A stretch of 47,772 bases of DNA from Sporosarcina luteola (GTDB taxonomy: Bacteria; Bacillota; Bacilli; Bacillales_A; Planococcaceae). Position 1 is the first letter of the stretch. Each line of letters opens with the position of its first letter. Below the pieces are notes generated by a model that worked only from the letters and a program-made list of their open reading frames with translations, ran no database searches and was not told the DNA's origin. The translations under genes and the position numbers were made by a program. The stretch lies in NCBI RefSeq assembly GCF_023715535.1, contig NZ_JAMBOI010000017.1, positions 1 to 47,772 on the forward strand, written 5' to 3'. Positions 25,172-34,275 of the stretch are shown here, in pieces.

Positions 25172-25924
25172 ATGGTACATGCGAAATTGGCTCCTCAAGT
25201 TCTTGAGGTCTTAAAAGATAAAATACAATTGATTAAGTCGGGTGAAGGAGCGATCTACTTGGTCGGCCCCATTAAATTGCCAGTGAATTTGTATGGGGAG
25301 ACCGTTATTTTCCAATGGTATTGTTGGCTGAATCAATGCCAAGTGACGGATAACTACCAAGAAATTATCGATCAACTGGCTTCCGCCAATTTAGCGGAGT
25401 ACCAACAGTCAAGCGTACTCGTATACGGAGATTTCGAAAACGCGGATGATGCACTCATCCGGATGCACTCCATCTGCCATACCGGGGACATATTCGGTAG
25501 TAAAAGATGTGACTGCGGTTATCAGTTAAAACAATCGATGCAAAATATTGTCGATCACGGGACTGGTGCTTTGTTCTATCTGGCAAACCATGAAGGCCGT
25601 GGAATTGGTTTATTTAGCAAAGCGATGGCATATGTGCTTCAGGAAAACGGTTACGATACAGTGGAAGCAAATGAAAGCCTTGGCTTTGTCGATGATGCAA
25701 GAAATTACGAAGATGCGATTCGTGTGTTAAAGAAATTACGTACAAAACCTGTCAAACTCATGACGAATAACCCGAGAAAATTGGAAGCGATGCGGAATGC
25801 CGGTCTTCCTATTACGGAAAGAGAACCTTTATGGGGCGATAAATCCGAGTTCAATGAAAAATATTTGCAAACAAAAATTCAACGTTCCGGCCATTTAGGT
25901 GAAGAAGGGAATCACAATGACTAA
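25172..25924 (+). CDS. ribA: GTP cyclohydrolase II
   Basis: Converts GTP to 2,5-diamino-6-ribosylamino-4-pyrimidinone 5'-phosphate, the first step of riboflavin synthesis. 250 residues, single domain; the fused DHBP synthase half found in Bacillus RibAB is absent. The zinc site RMHSICHTGDIFGSKRCDCG is intact, as are EGRGIGL, the catalytic DARNY (Asp and Arg) and LMTNNPRKLEAM. The first 70 residues (IYLVGPIKLPVNLYGETV) are unlike typical GCH II. The start is ATG 25172 with AAAGGA; a TTG at 25118 is less likely. It overlaps ribD by 8 bases. No FMN riboswitch. Confidence 0.9.
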   Translation: MVHAKLAPQVLEVLKDKIQLIKSGEGAIYLVGPIKLPVNLYGETVIFQWYCWLNQCQVTDNYQEIIDQLASANLAEYQQSSVLVYGDFENADDALIRMHSICHTGDIFGSKRCDCGYQLKQSMQNIVDHGTGALFYLANHEGRGIGLFSKAMAYVLQENGYDTVEANESLGFVDDARNYEDAIRVLKKLRTKPVKLMTNNPRKLEAMRNAGLPITEREPLWGDKSEFNEKYLQTKIQRSGHLGEEGNHND

Positions 25925-27014
25925 CCATGAATTTTATATGAAGTTGGCTCTTGATAATGCACAAGCAATGAAAGGCCAAACAGATCCAAACCCTCTTGTC
26001 GGTTCAGTGATTGTAAATGACAACCGAATTGTCGGGGTTGGTACCCATCTAAAAGCTGGGGAACCTCATGCTGAAATTCATGCGATTCGTATGGCTGGTG
26101 AGCAGGCAAAAGGTGGGACAATTTACGTCACCCTTGAGCCATGCTCGCATTATGGGCGGACCGGCCCTTGTGCAGTAGCAATTGTTGAAGCGGGAATTAA
26201 GAAAGTCGTCATCGCTACACTCGATCCAAACCCGGTCGTTGCCGGAAACGGGGTTAAAATTTTGGAAGATGCAGGAATTGAAGTTGTCATCGGTGTATTG
26301 GAGGAGCAATCGCGAAAGATGAATGAAGTGTTCAATAAATTCATCGTTGAGCAGAAGCCTTTCATGACGATGAAAGCAGGAAGCACATTGGACGGAAAAA
26401 TCGCTACACATACAGCAGATAGTAAATGGATAACTTCCGCCGAAGCAAGACACGATGTACACATATTGAGAAATCAACATATGGCTATTTTAGTCGGTGT
26501 CAATACAGTCATTGAGGATGATCCTGAATTGACGACGAGAATCCCAAATGGCAGAAATCCGATTCGCGTAGTTTTAGATTCCTCGCTGCGCATCCCACTT
26601 CATTCAAAGGTTGTAACGGACGGGCAGGCGAAAACATGGATCTTCACTTCTTCTACGTATAATGAAGAGGCTAAGAAACAGCTGGAGGAACAGGGCATTG
26701 CGGTTTTCCACACTTCAGGCACTCGCCAAGTCGATTTGAATGATGTTGTTCGGATTCTTGGTGAAAAACTTGTTTCTTCGGTCTTAATTGAAGGCGGAGG
26801 GTCGATTCACGCAGCTTTTCTTGAACAGCAGCTTGTCGACAAAGTTGAGATTTATATTGCGCCAAAACTAGTTGGAGGCACAAATGCGCCGACATTCCTT
26901 GAAGGTACTGGTGTTGAAATGATGCGTGATGCCGTGGATATCGAAAATCTAACCATTACGCAAATCGGGAAAGATTTTAAGTTTACCGGCTATCCGAAAT
27001 ATATAACAAACTGA
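25917..27014 (+). CDS. ribD: Bifunctional pyrimidine deaminase/reductase
   Basis: Carries out steps 2 and 3 of riboflavin synthesis in the cytosol. 365 residues: N-terminal cytidine-deaminase-like zinc domain (HAEIHAIRMA, then TLEPCSHYGRTGPC) to about residue 145 and C-terminal NADPH reductase domain (MKAGSTLDGKIAT, LVGVNTVIEDDPELTTR, VLIEGGGSIHAAFLE). All deaminase zinc ligands (His, Cys, Cys) are seen. Starts at ATG 25917 with GAAGGGA and overlaps ribA, so translation is coupled. It is outside a full rib operon. Confidence 0.93.
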   Translation: MTNHEFYMKLALDNAQAMKGQTDPNPLVGSVIVNDNRIVGVGTHLKAGEPHAEIHAIRMAGEQAKGGTIYVTLEPCSHYGRTGPCAVAIVEAGIKKVVIATLDPNPVVAGNGVKILEDAGIEVVIGVLEEQSRKMNEVFNKFIVEQKPFMTMKAGSTLDGKIATHTADSKWITSAEARHDVHILRNQHMAILVGVNTVIEDDPELTTRIPNGRNPIRVVLDSSLRIPLHSKVVTDGQAKTWIFTSSTYNEEAKKQLEEQGIAVFHTSGTRQVDLNDVVRILGEKLVSSVLIEGGGSIHAAFLEQQLVDKVEIYIAPKLVGGTNAPTFLEGTGVEMMRDAVDIENLTITQIGKDFKFTGYPKYITN

Positions 27015-27024
27015 GGGGTTTACT

Positions 27025-27597
27025 ATGAAATTTGGTTTCGATATAGATGATACGTTAATTAATTTACGAGAACATGCTTTTCACATATACAATAAAAAAT
27101 TGAATCAGAATGTGGATATAGAACTTTTTCACGCCTTGGACAAGGTTGATATTCATGAGCTCTTCGGCATGACGGCTGAAGAAGGAGGTAAGATGTGGAA
27201 TGGTTCACTAGAAGAGATTTATTTCACATCGTGCCCTTCTTATCCTGATGCAGTTGACACGTTGCAAAAACTGGAGCACGACGGACATGAAATCTATTAT
27301 ATTACCGCAAGGCCGAAAGAACATGGCGAGCGTACAATGGAATGGATGATTGAACAAGGTTTCCCAGTCCACAAAGATCGATTTTTTTACGGCATGAATG
27401 ATGAGGACAAGGTTCACATTATAAAAGATTTGCAACTTGATTATTATTTCGATGACAAGCCTGCGGTTCTAGAAACATTAGGTGATTGTCAGACGAAACT
27501 GTTTGCCAAAACGCAGCCTTATAATCAACATTTGGATATTCCACGTATTGCGAACTGGCCTGAACTTTTTGATTTACTACTCAAAGAAAAGAAGTAA
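27025..27597 (+). CDS. HAD-superfamily phosphatase
   Basis: 190-residue HAD hydrolase of the 5'-nucleotidase/deoxynucleotidase-like group. The catalytic DIDDTL (nucleophile and acid-base Asp) is at residues 6-11, motif II TARPKEHGERT around 94-104, and the acidic motif DYYFDDKPAVL near 136. A ten-base gap and a GAGGGG site after ribD suggest an operon. It could be the phosphatase that acts on the RibD product; direct evidence is lacking. A pyrimidine nucleotidase is the alternative. Confidence 0.78.
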   Translation: MKFGFDIDDTLINLREHAFHIYNKKLNQNVDIELFHALDKVDIHELFGMTAEEGGKMWNGSLEEIYFTSCPSYPDAVDTLQKLEHDGHEIYYITARPKEHGERTMEWMIEQGFPVHKDRFFYGMNDEDKVHIIKDLQLDYYFDDKPAVLETLGDCQTKLFAKTQPYNQHLDIPRIANWPELFDLLLKEKK

Positions 27598-27616
27598 AAT
27601 AACTCTGCGTGTTACT

Positions 27617-27660
27617 AATTAAAAGCCTAATCCTGTTTTAAAAAGGGTTGGGCTTTTTGC
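27617..27660 (+). terminator. Terminator after the ribA-ribD-HAD operon
   Basis: AAAAGCCTAATCC / GGGTTGGGCTTTTT hairpin with G-U pairs, then T-rich sequence. Confidence 0.75.
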
Positions 27661-27778
27661 ATGTTTTAACAGCGCCAATGAGCTGTCTAAAGTTAATTAC
27701 GTCTTGTCTTACAGGTATGAAGTTGAAGGAATTCTTACCTACACAAATATAAGCAATCAAGATATCTTAAACCAAGTA

Positions 27779-27787
27779 TGGTATAAT
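27779..27787 (+). promoter_or_regulatory. Extended -10 element before the YfcC-type carrier
   Basis: TGGTATAAT (TG at 27779-27780, TATAAT at 27782-27787). The -35 region is poor. A leader of about 200 nt follows, with a 5-bp hairpin (27919-27934) and seven T that might attenuate. Confidence 0.5.
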
Positions 27788-27996
27788 TTATGTTAATGCG
27801 CGAAAATACCGTCAATCCGAAAAGTCAAACAGAGAAACCATTGTAGCCAATGCGACTGTTTTCGTATAGTTAAGCAGAAATGCAAGCGCAATAAATGATA
27901 GTATGCAGATTTGAAAAAGGTTAAGCAAGTAACCATTGAATTTTTTTATTACGTTGAAAAGGGGGATGGCTTTTTAGAAACCAGGGAAAATAATAG

Positions 27997-29448
27997 ATGA
28001 TTGAATGGAGAGAGGGTAACTTGGATAGTCAAAAGAAAGTTCCGGTAGAAAAAAAGAAAAGGAAGTTTCAACTACCACACATTTACGTCATTTTATTTAC
28101 ATTAAGTGCAATTGCTGCTATAGCAACCTATCTTGTGCCAGCAGGTCAATATGAAAGAATTCCCGGTCCAAATGGGCGCGAAACGATTGACCCTACTTCA
28201 TTTGAGTTAGTAGAAAAAACGCCAGTGTCAATTACTGATTTTATGCTTGCCTTTCCGAAGGGTCTTTTATCAGCTGGTGAAATTGTGTTTTTCACATTTG
28301 TTATTGGTGGAATGTTCATGGTCCTTCGTAAGACAGGGATCATTGAAATCAGTGTTGACAAATTATCCAGAAGGTTTTCTAAGCGGAGTATCTTTATCAT
28401 TCCTGTTTTGCTTTCTATTTTTGCATTAGTTTCTGCTTTAATTGGTGTACCTGAATTAAGTTTAGTTTACATACCAGTTATTTTACCTTTAATGATTATG
28501 CTTGGTTATGATTCGATGGTAGCAGCGGCTATAGCTTTAATAGGAACTGGCGTTGGCTACACAGCAGGAGTTTTAACACCTGCAAATACAGGAATCGCAC
28601 AACAAGTATCAGATGTTGAACTATTTTCCGGAGCAGGATATCGTGTGGTTATTCTAATCATTTCAGTTATCGTCGCCGTAATTTATACGATGAGATATGC
28701 GAAAAAGGTCAAGAATGATCCGACATTAAGTATTGTATATGAGGACGATTTAGAAAAAAGGAAACTATATGAACGTGGAGATATAAGTGAAGAAAGATCA
28801 ATGAATACGAGGCAAAAGCTTGCTTCAGTTGTGGCACTAGCTTTCTTTGGAATATTAATCTACGGGGTTTTAAACCTTGGATGGTTTATGGTTGAAATGT
28901 CAGGACTATTTATCTTTATGGGGATTGCAGTAGGGCTTATTGCAGGCTTATCAACATTGCAAGTTAGTGAAGCATTTAACGAAGGTTTTCGTGACGTGTT
29001 AGTCGGTGCAATGATTGTAGGGGTTGCCCGATCCGTTTCGGTCGTTTTGGAAAATGGTAATATCATGGATACCATTGTTCATTCCTTAGGCTTATTAGTT
29101 GGAGAATTTCCACCTGTACTTGGTGCAGTGGGAATGTATCTAGTACAATTGCTTCTGAATTTCATTATACCTTCTGGAAGTGGACAAGCACTTGTTACAA
29201 TGCCGATTATGGCTCCATTATCAGACATAATCGGGGTTACTAGGCAAACAGCAATTCTTGCATTCCAGCTCGGAGATGGGTTTTCACATATTCTTTACCC
29301 GACATCAGGATACTTTATGGCAGCTTTAGCGCTTGCTGGTGTTACGTGGCAAAAATGGGTTCGATTCTTTTTACCATTGTTTTTGATATTTGCTGGACTC
29401 TCTATCACATATTTAGTTATTGCTCAACTTACTCAGTGGACAGGATGA
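27997..29448 (+). CDS. YfcC/ArcD-like carboxylate or amino-acid carrier
   Basis: Membrane transporter of 483 residues with about 12 helices. The N-terminal KKRKFQLPHIYVILFTLSAI, TYLVPAGQYER and the C-terminal FIIPSGSGQALVTMPIMAPL, QLGDGFSHILYPTSGYFMA belong to the YfcC/C4-dicarboxylate-type family of the ion transporter superfamily. ATG 27997 has no clear site; TTG 28021 has GAGAGAGGG before it and may be the real start (475 residues). The substrate is unknown. Single gene with its own promoter and terminator. Confidence 0.85.
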   Translation: MIEWREGNLDSQKKVPVEKKKRKFQLPHIYVILFTLSAIAAIATYLVPAGQYERIPGPNGRETIDPTSFELVEKTPVSITDFMLAFPKGLLSAGEIVFFTFVIGGMFMVLRKTGIIEISVDKLSRRFSKRSIFIIPVLLSIFALVSALIGVPELSLVYIPVILPLMIMLGYDSMVAAAIALIGTGVGYTAGVLTPANTGIAQQVSDVELFSGAGYRVVILIISVIVAVIYTMRYAKKVKNDPTLSIVYEDDLEKRKLYERGDISEERSMNTRQKLASVVALAFFGILIYGVLNLGWFMVEMSGLFIFMGIAVGLIAGLSTLQVSEAFNEGFRDVLVGAMIVGVARSVSVVLENGNIMDTIVHSLGLLVGEFPPVLGAVGMYLVQLLLNFIIPSGSGQALVTMPIMAPLSDIIGVTRQTAILAFQLGDGFSHILYPTSGYFMAALALAGVTWQKWVRFFLPLFLIFAGLSITYLVIAQLTQWTG

Positions 29449-29508
29449 ACAATCCCCAAGGGCGCCTGTCACTTACTGAGTTTTTCCAAAGTGTAACATA
29501 GCGGCATT

Positions 29509-29536
29509 GACTGGGTGTTGACGCACCCAGTCTTTT
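29509..29536 (+). terminator. Terminator after the YfcC-type gene
   Basis: GACTGGGT, eight bases, ACCCAGTC, then TTTTTAAT. Confidence 0.85.
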
Positions 29537-29625
29537 TAATACCTGTTTCGTTTACCACAATTATTAAAAATAGACATATGCAATCCCCTTCCTTCCCCAT
29601 CAAATCCAAATAGAAAACCTCCCCC

Positions 29626-29739
29626 ATCTATGCGATAATGAAAGAACAAATGTTTCACTACTAGGAAAAGAGGTGTACTGATGAAACCAGTTATCCTTGC
29701 TGAAAAACCATCACAAGCGAAAGCGTATGCGGACGCTTT
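29626..29739 (+). pseudogene. Remnant of a second topB 5' end with its upstream region
   Basis: From ATG 29681 the frame reads MKPVILAEKPSQAKAYADAL, the start of topB (MKPVILAEKPSQAKAYADAF). The 55 bp before it also match the sequence before topB (TATGCGATAAT, then GTTTCA). Homology stops at about 29739; a stop follows in the topB frame. A different open frame then runs to TAA at 29809-29811, ending FNFLKKWLV, perhaps the tail of another deleted gene. Confidence 0.88.
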
Positions 29740-29901
29740 AAACAGGTGAATGACGTGCTTATAGATAGTTTTAGTGAACTGTTCAATTTCCTCAAAAAGT
29801 GGTTGGTTTAAATAAACCTTAATTGGATGGTTCTTAAAACTTTTTTATATTATAAAATTATAACGTATAGAATAAAAAATGTTTATAAAAAGGAGTAAGG
29901 C

Positions 29902-30102
29902 ATGAAGGTAGCTCTCATAGTTTCAATCATTTTTGTATTTATTGTTTTAGCTGTCGGACTAATTTTGACCATATCCGAAGCTAATTCTATGAATAAAGAT
30001 TACAAGGGGAAAAACAGTTTTTCTTCTCTGCTATGGGCTTATGTTCTAGCAATCCCATTCATTATTATAGTAGTTCTTGTAGGTATATTTATATTATTTT
30101 AA
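29902..30102 (+). CDS. Small two-helix membrane protein, 66 residues
   Basis: Not recognised. Two hydrophobic segments (residues 3-24 and 43-66) around a short polar loop (EANSMNKDYKGKNSFS). ATG with AAAAGGAG. Codon composition is AT-rich. Its setting between the topB remnant and a MocR regulator suggests accessory DNA. It may be a phage- or toxin-like small membrane protein, but nothing shows that. Confidence 0.6.
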   Translation: MKVALIVSIIFVFIVLAVGLILTISEANSMNKDYKGKNSFSSLLWAYVLAIPFIIIVVLVGIFILF

Positions 30103-30214
30103 CAACAGAGGACGGTTCGGAACCAGTGAAATAGTACATTTGTTCTCGTATCTCAGGAACCGTCTAAGATTGTAAAAATGGGGGAACTAAAAAGTTATTG
30201 GAGTTCTTTAGAAT

Positions 30215-31666
30215 TTACACATTTTCAAACATTCCCCCGTTATCTCTTAGCGCGTAGACAAACCTAGAAATGCCTTCTTTTATTGAAGCTTCGTTCCCTT
30301 TGCCATAAGTAAATCGAACGTATCCATTTTTTGAGCCCATTATTCTCCCAGGTACAAATGAAACGCCTTTTTTCATGGATTCTTCAAGTAACTTATATTC
30401 ATCAATTTCGTGATTTATTTTACACCATAAATGAATTCCGCCTTGTGGCACTAAATATGTAACCTCATCTTTAGATAAGCTGTCCAATGCCAAAATTAAC
30501 GCATTCCTTCGCTCCCTCAGTTGAATCCTTATATCTGAAACGTGTTCGTCAAATTGGGGGGAATCTAGAAATTGATTCGCTATCCATTGCGGAAAAACAC
30601 TATGGCCAAAGTCAATTTGATGTTTGCCGTCTGACAAGCGTTTAATCACTTTTTCCGGACCAATAATCCAACCAATGCGCAGTCCTGATGCAACCACTTT
30701 TGATAACGAACTAATGTATAAAACATTATCATTATCGTCCATTGACTTTAACGTAGGTCCAATGCACCCGTCGAATGACGTCAAATTATAAGGATCATCC
30801 TCTATTATGGGGAAACCGTGCTTTGATGATAATTCCAATATTCTCTTTCGGCGTTCTAGCGACATTTTCGTGCCAGTAGGATTTTGATAATCAGGATTTA
30901 AGAAGAGCATACGAATTCGATGTTTTCTTTGTAAAGCTTCAATATCATCAGGATTTACACCATGTTGATCAACTGGGAGTAAGAGCGTTTTAACACCAAA
31001 TGATTGAAAGATCGGTAAAGAGAATGCATAGGATGGGTCTTCAATCGCTACTGTATCGCCTGGTTTTAACAAGCATTGAACGATTAGGTGTATTGCTTGC
31101 TGAGCACCCGATGTAATCAATATGGAGTCTGGCTCAACTACCATACCTTTATACGTTTTCATATGTTTACAAATGGTCTCCCGTAATCCCGCATCGCCTA
31201 AAGGATGATCGTAACCTAAATGCTCATCAAACGCATGCTCCTTAAGAATCCTAGCGAATTGGACGTTAGGTAGTAAATCTGCTGCAAGTTCCCCGCTTGA
31301 TAGGTTAATCATTCCTTTTTGCTCAGTTTCATTACGAAGTTTCTGTACCAACGGAAGATTCGGAAGAAACGAGCCGTCCTCTACATATCTCCCCCAATTG
31401 GGAACCCTTTTATGAGTTAGCCCCCATATATCCGTATTTATATATGTGCCGCTCCCTATCTTTCTGACAATTAATCCGACTGCCTCTAGCTCATCATAAG
31501 CAGTCACCACCGTACTCCTATTAATCAGTAATTTTTTTGCCAACTCACGTTCAGATGGTAATGGCTGGTCCTGAGATAAATCTCCCGATATAATTGCATT
31601 CTCTATTTGTTCTACAAGTTGCCTATACATAGGTTTTTTTATTGAACGGTCTAGCATAAATTGCAT
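30215..31666 (-). CDS. MocR/PdxR-type regulator (GntR helix plus aminotransferase domain)
   Basis: 483 residues. Residues 1-80 form a GntR winged helix (YRQLVEQIENAIISGDL, PSERELAKKLLINRSTVV). The rest is an inactive-aminotransferase-like PLP-binding domain with PDYQNPTG and the Lys of SSLSKVVASGLRIGW. The family binds PLP and controls B6, GABA, taurine or transporter genes. ATG 31666 with GGGTGGAG. The target is unclear: the neighbours are the small membrane protein and topB. Confidence 0.92.
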   Translation of the reverse strand: MQFMLDRSIKKPMYRQLVEQIENAIISGDLSQDQPLPSERELAKKLLINRSTVVTAYDELEAVGLIVRKIGSGTYINTDIWGLTHKRVPNWGRYVEDGSFLPNLPLVQKLRNETEQKGMINLSSGELAADLLPNVQFARILKEHAFDEHLGYDHPLGDAGLRETICKHMKTYKGMVVEPDSILITSGAQQAIHLIVQCLLKPGDTVAIEDPSYAFSLPIFQSFGVKTLLLPVDQHGVNPDDIEALQRKHRIRMLFLNPDYQNPTGTKMSLERRKRILELSSKHGFPIIEDDPYNLTSFDGCIGPTLKSMDDNDNVLYISSLSKVVASGLRIGWIIGPEKVIKRLSDGKHQIDFGHSVFPQWIANQFLDSPQFDEHVSDIRIQLRERRNALILALDSLSKDEVTYLVPQGGIHLWCKINHEIDEYKLLEESMKKGVSFVPGRIMGSKNGYVRFTYGKGNEASIKEGISRFVYALRDNGGMFENV

Positions 31667-31735
31667 TATACTCCACCCTTTATTTGTAAGTTTTCATATA
31701 ACAAATTTTGTACTATGCTCATAATGATACAGTAA

Positions 31736-31750
31736 ATGCTATTATAGCAT
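31736..31750. promoter_or_regulatory. Dyad ATGCTATTATAGCAT before the MocR gene
   Basis: Perfect 7-bp arms around one base, containing a TATAAT-like element on the minus strand. It could be the -10 region or an operator of the regulator itself. Confidence 0.45.
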
Positions 31751-31972
31751 CTCCTGACATCAGTATTCTGTAGTAGTGTTAAAGATGACCTTGTCCATGA
31801 ATCGGATGACAGTCACTCAAACAAATAAAACAAACGTGAATTTCCCCACTTGTTCAACCTTTCATGAAGATTATTCTCACTTTAGATCCTTGCTCCCAAC
31901 TCGTAAACTTCTTCCATTTATGCGATAATAACAGAACGAACGTTTCATTATTTAATGAAAGGAGGGGCTAGT

Positions 31973-34111
31973 GTGAAGCCAGTCATCCTAGCTGAAAAAC
32001 CATCTCAAGCAAAAGCGTATGCAGACGCTTTTTCCGTACGAAAACATGAGGGATTCCTGGAAATCAATCCTTGTCCTATTTTCCCTGATGGTGCGTACAT
32101 CACATGGGGTGTCGGCCACTTAGTCGAGTTGAAAGAGCCGCATGCGTACAACCCTGCTTGGAAGCGTTGGTCGCTTGGGAGTTTGCCGATCCTGCCCGAA
32201 CGATATGAATTTCAAGTGGCGAAGGGAAAGTTCAAACAGTTTCAGATCGTGAAGAAGCTCATTCGTGGGACAGATACGGTAATAAATGCTTGTGACGTGG
32301 ACCGTGAAGGCTCGAACATTTTCTATAGCATTTATTATCAAACGGGCGCCCGAAATCAAACGATCAAGCGGCTATGGATCAATTCACTCGAAGTGGATGA
32401 AGTGCGAAAAGGATTTTCAAATTTGCGGGATAATCGCAAGGACTTGCAACTTTATGAAGAGGCAAAGTCCCGGCAGATCAGCGATTGGCTTGTTGGGATG
32501 AATGCTTCCCGCTTGTATACACTTTTATTGAAAGCGAAAGGCGTTCAGGAAGTGTTTCCGATCGGACGAGTGCAGTCGCCTACGGTCTATTTAATCTATC
32601 AACGGCAACGAGAGATTGAGACATTCGTATCGGAACCGTTTTTCGAAGTGGAAGCGACGTTCAAAGCAGAACACGGTACGTATAAAGGCAAAGCGAAAGC
32701 GAAGGAGCCGAAACATGAGATCATTCAGGAGCTTCTTGCGAAACATGGCATCCAACCGAATTCGCCTGGTGTGATCACTTCTGTCACCCATACCGATAAG
32801 CGGACGCCGCCACCTCAGCTCCATTCGTTGTCAACATTGCAGGCGACAGCGAACCGGCGTTGGAAGATGAGCCCCGCGAATGTGTTGAAGACGATGCAAG
32901 GCTTGTATGAGAAGAAGCTTGTCACCTACCCACGGACGGATGCGCGCCATATAACACCGAACGAATTTGCGTACTTGAAGGACCAGGTCGGCGATTACCA
33001 ACAGCTGATCGGACATCCCTTCCCCGTCGCTTCTCTTGCGCCGAAGAAACGGTATGTCGACAGTTCGAAGGTGCAGGAGCACTACGCTATCATTCCGACG
33101 AAGAAAGTGCCGACACAGGCGGTCCTCGGCAGAATGTCGCCGCTCGAACGAAATTTGTATGAAGAAGTCGTCCGTACGACGCTCGTGATGTTCCATACCG
33201 ATTATTTGTATACCGAAACGAAAGTGACGACGGATGTAAATGGCCTTCCGTTTTTCACGACCGGCAAGACGGAAAAGGATTTAGGATGGAAGGCTTTATT
33301 CCAACGGTCTAAAGAGGATAAGGACGAGCCCGCTTTGCCGCCGTTGCGCATGCAAGAAGCAGTCCAATCCGATATCGGCATTAAGGAGGGCAAGACGATG
33401 CCGCCGAAGCCATATACGGAAGGTCAGCTAATCGCGATGATGAAGACTTGCGGGAAGTTGGTAGAGGACAAAGAGGAAACGGATATCTTGAAAGAGATCG
33501 AGGGTCTTGGGACGGAAGCGACACGGAGCGGCATCATTGAAACGATAAAAAAGCATGGCTATATCACCGTGTCCAAGAATATCGTGTCGATTACGGAGAA
33601 AGGCCGTGTGCTTTGCCAGGCGATCGAAGGTAATCTGCTTGCCAGTCCATCGATGACAGCGAAGTGGGAGACATATTTGCGGAAAATCGGTAATGGTGAA
33701 GGAAGCGGGCAGCATTTCCTTGAAAATATTTCGAAGTTCATTGCGAAGCTATTAGATGAGGTCCCGAAGCAGCTGGAGGCAAAGCCGATCGACGCAACGA
33801 AAGTTCCGCCGCGGCAATCGAAATCGCGCGGCTCTTATCAAGCTGTAGAGGTCGCCCCATGTCCTGCATGTCAAAACGGCATGCTTCTGGCCCGAAAAGG
33901 ATTTTACGGATGCAGCAACTATAAAAATGGCTGTAAACAGACGTTGCCTGGCATCTTCTTGAAAAAGAAACTGACACCGGCGCAAGTGAAGCTCCTTTGC
34001 ACAAAAGGCAAAACGAATACTATCAAAGGATTCACCGCCAGTAACGGAAACAAGTTTGACGCTAGCCTTTCCTTAGAGAACGGGAAGTTGAATTTGGTGT
34101 TTCAAAAATAA
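31973..34111 (+). CDS. topB: DNA topoisomerase III
   Basis: Type IA topoisomerase, 712 residues, relaxes negative supercoils and unlinks DNA. The TOPRIM domain (VILAEKPSQAKAYADAF; DVDREGSN) is at the N-terminus, the active tyrosine is in VTYPRTDARHI near residue 318, GRVQSPTVYLIYQRQREIE is the conserved strand-passage region, and a Cys4 zinc motif (CPACQNGMLLARKGFYGCSN) lies near the C-terminus. The GTG at 31973 with AAAGGAGGGG is preferred over ATG 31955, which overlaps that site. The remnant at 29681, with ATG in the same place, supports this start. Confidence 0.95.
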   Translation: MKPVILAEKPSQAKAYADAFSVRKHEGFLEINPCPIFPDGAYITWGVGHLVELKEPHAYNPAWKRWSLGSLPILPERYEFQVAKGKFKQFQIVKKLIRGTDTVINACDVDREGSNIFYSIYYQTGARNQTIKRLWINSLEVDEVRKGFSNLRDNRKDLQLYEEAKSRQISDWLVGMNASRLYTLLLKAKGVQEVFPIGRVQSPTVYLIYQRQREIETFVSEPFFEVEATFKAEHGTYKGKAKAKEPKHEIIQELLAKHGIQPNSPGVITSVTHTDKRTPPPQLHSLSTLQATANRRWKMSPANVLKTMQGLYEKKLVTYPRTDARHITPNEFAYLKDQVGDYQQLIGHPFPVASLAPKKRYVDSSKVQEHYAIIPTKKVPTQAVLGRMSPLERNLYEEVVRTTLVMFHTDYLYTETKVTTDVNGLPFFTTGKTEKDLGWKALFQRSKEDKDEPALPPLRMQEAVQSDIGIKEGKTMPPKPYTEGQLIAMMKTCGKLVEDKEETDILKEIEGLGTEATRSGIIETIKKHGYITVSKNIVSITEKGRVLCQAIEGNLLASPSMTAKWETYLRKIGNGEGSGQHFLENISKFIAKLLDEVPKQLEAKPIDATKVPPRQSKSRGSYQAVEVAPCPACQNGMLLARKGFYGCSNYKNGCKQTLPGIFLKKKLTPAQVKLLCTKGKTNTIKGFTASNGNKFDASLSLENGKLNLVFQK

Positions 34112-34124
34112 AAGTAGTAATAAG

Positions 34125-34178
34125 AGTGGCTGATGTGAAGACGGTATTGTCCCGGACTCATGTCAGCCATTTTTTTGT
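34125..34178 (+). terminator. Terminator after topB
   Basis: TGGCTGA / TCAGCCA with further pairing inside (GTGA-TCAT region), followed by seven T. Confidence 0.7.
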
Positions 34179-34228
34179 ATCCATTCAGTTCCCCCGCTCA
34201 CCTATGGTATTATGGACAAGGTTCCAAA

Positions 34229-34266
34229 AAGAGGTTCGCAAACTCCCTCTCTAAAAAACTAAGGAG
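34229..34266 (+). promoter_or_regulatory. Class I preQ1 riboswitch
   Basis: AAGAGGTTCGCAAACTCCCT then CTCTAAAAAACTAAGGAG. The hairpin GAGG/CCTC and the A-rich tail with AAACTAAGGAG match the class I preQ1 consensus. The ribosome site is inside the pseudoknot, so control of queC is probably translational. High preQ1 should shut off the que operon. Confidence 0.93.
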
Positions 34267-34275
34267 ATATGTACA

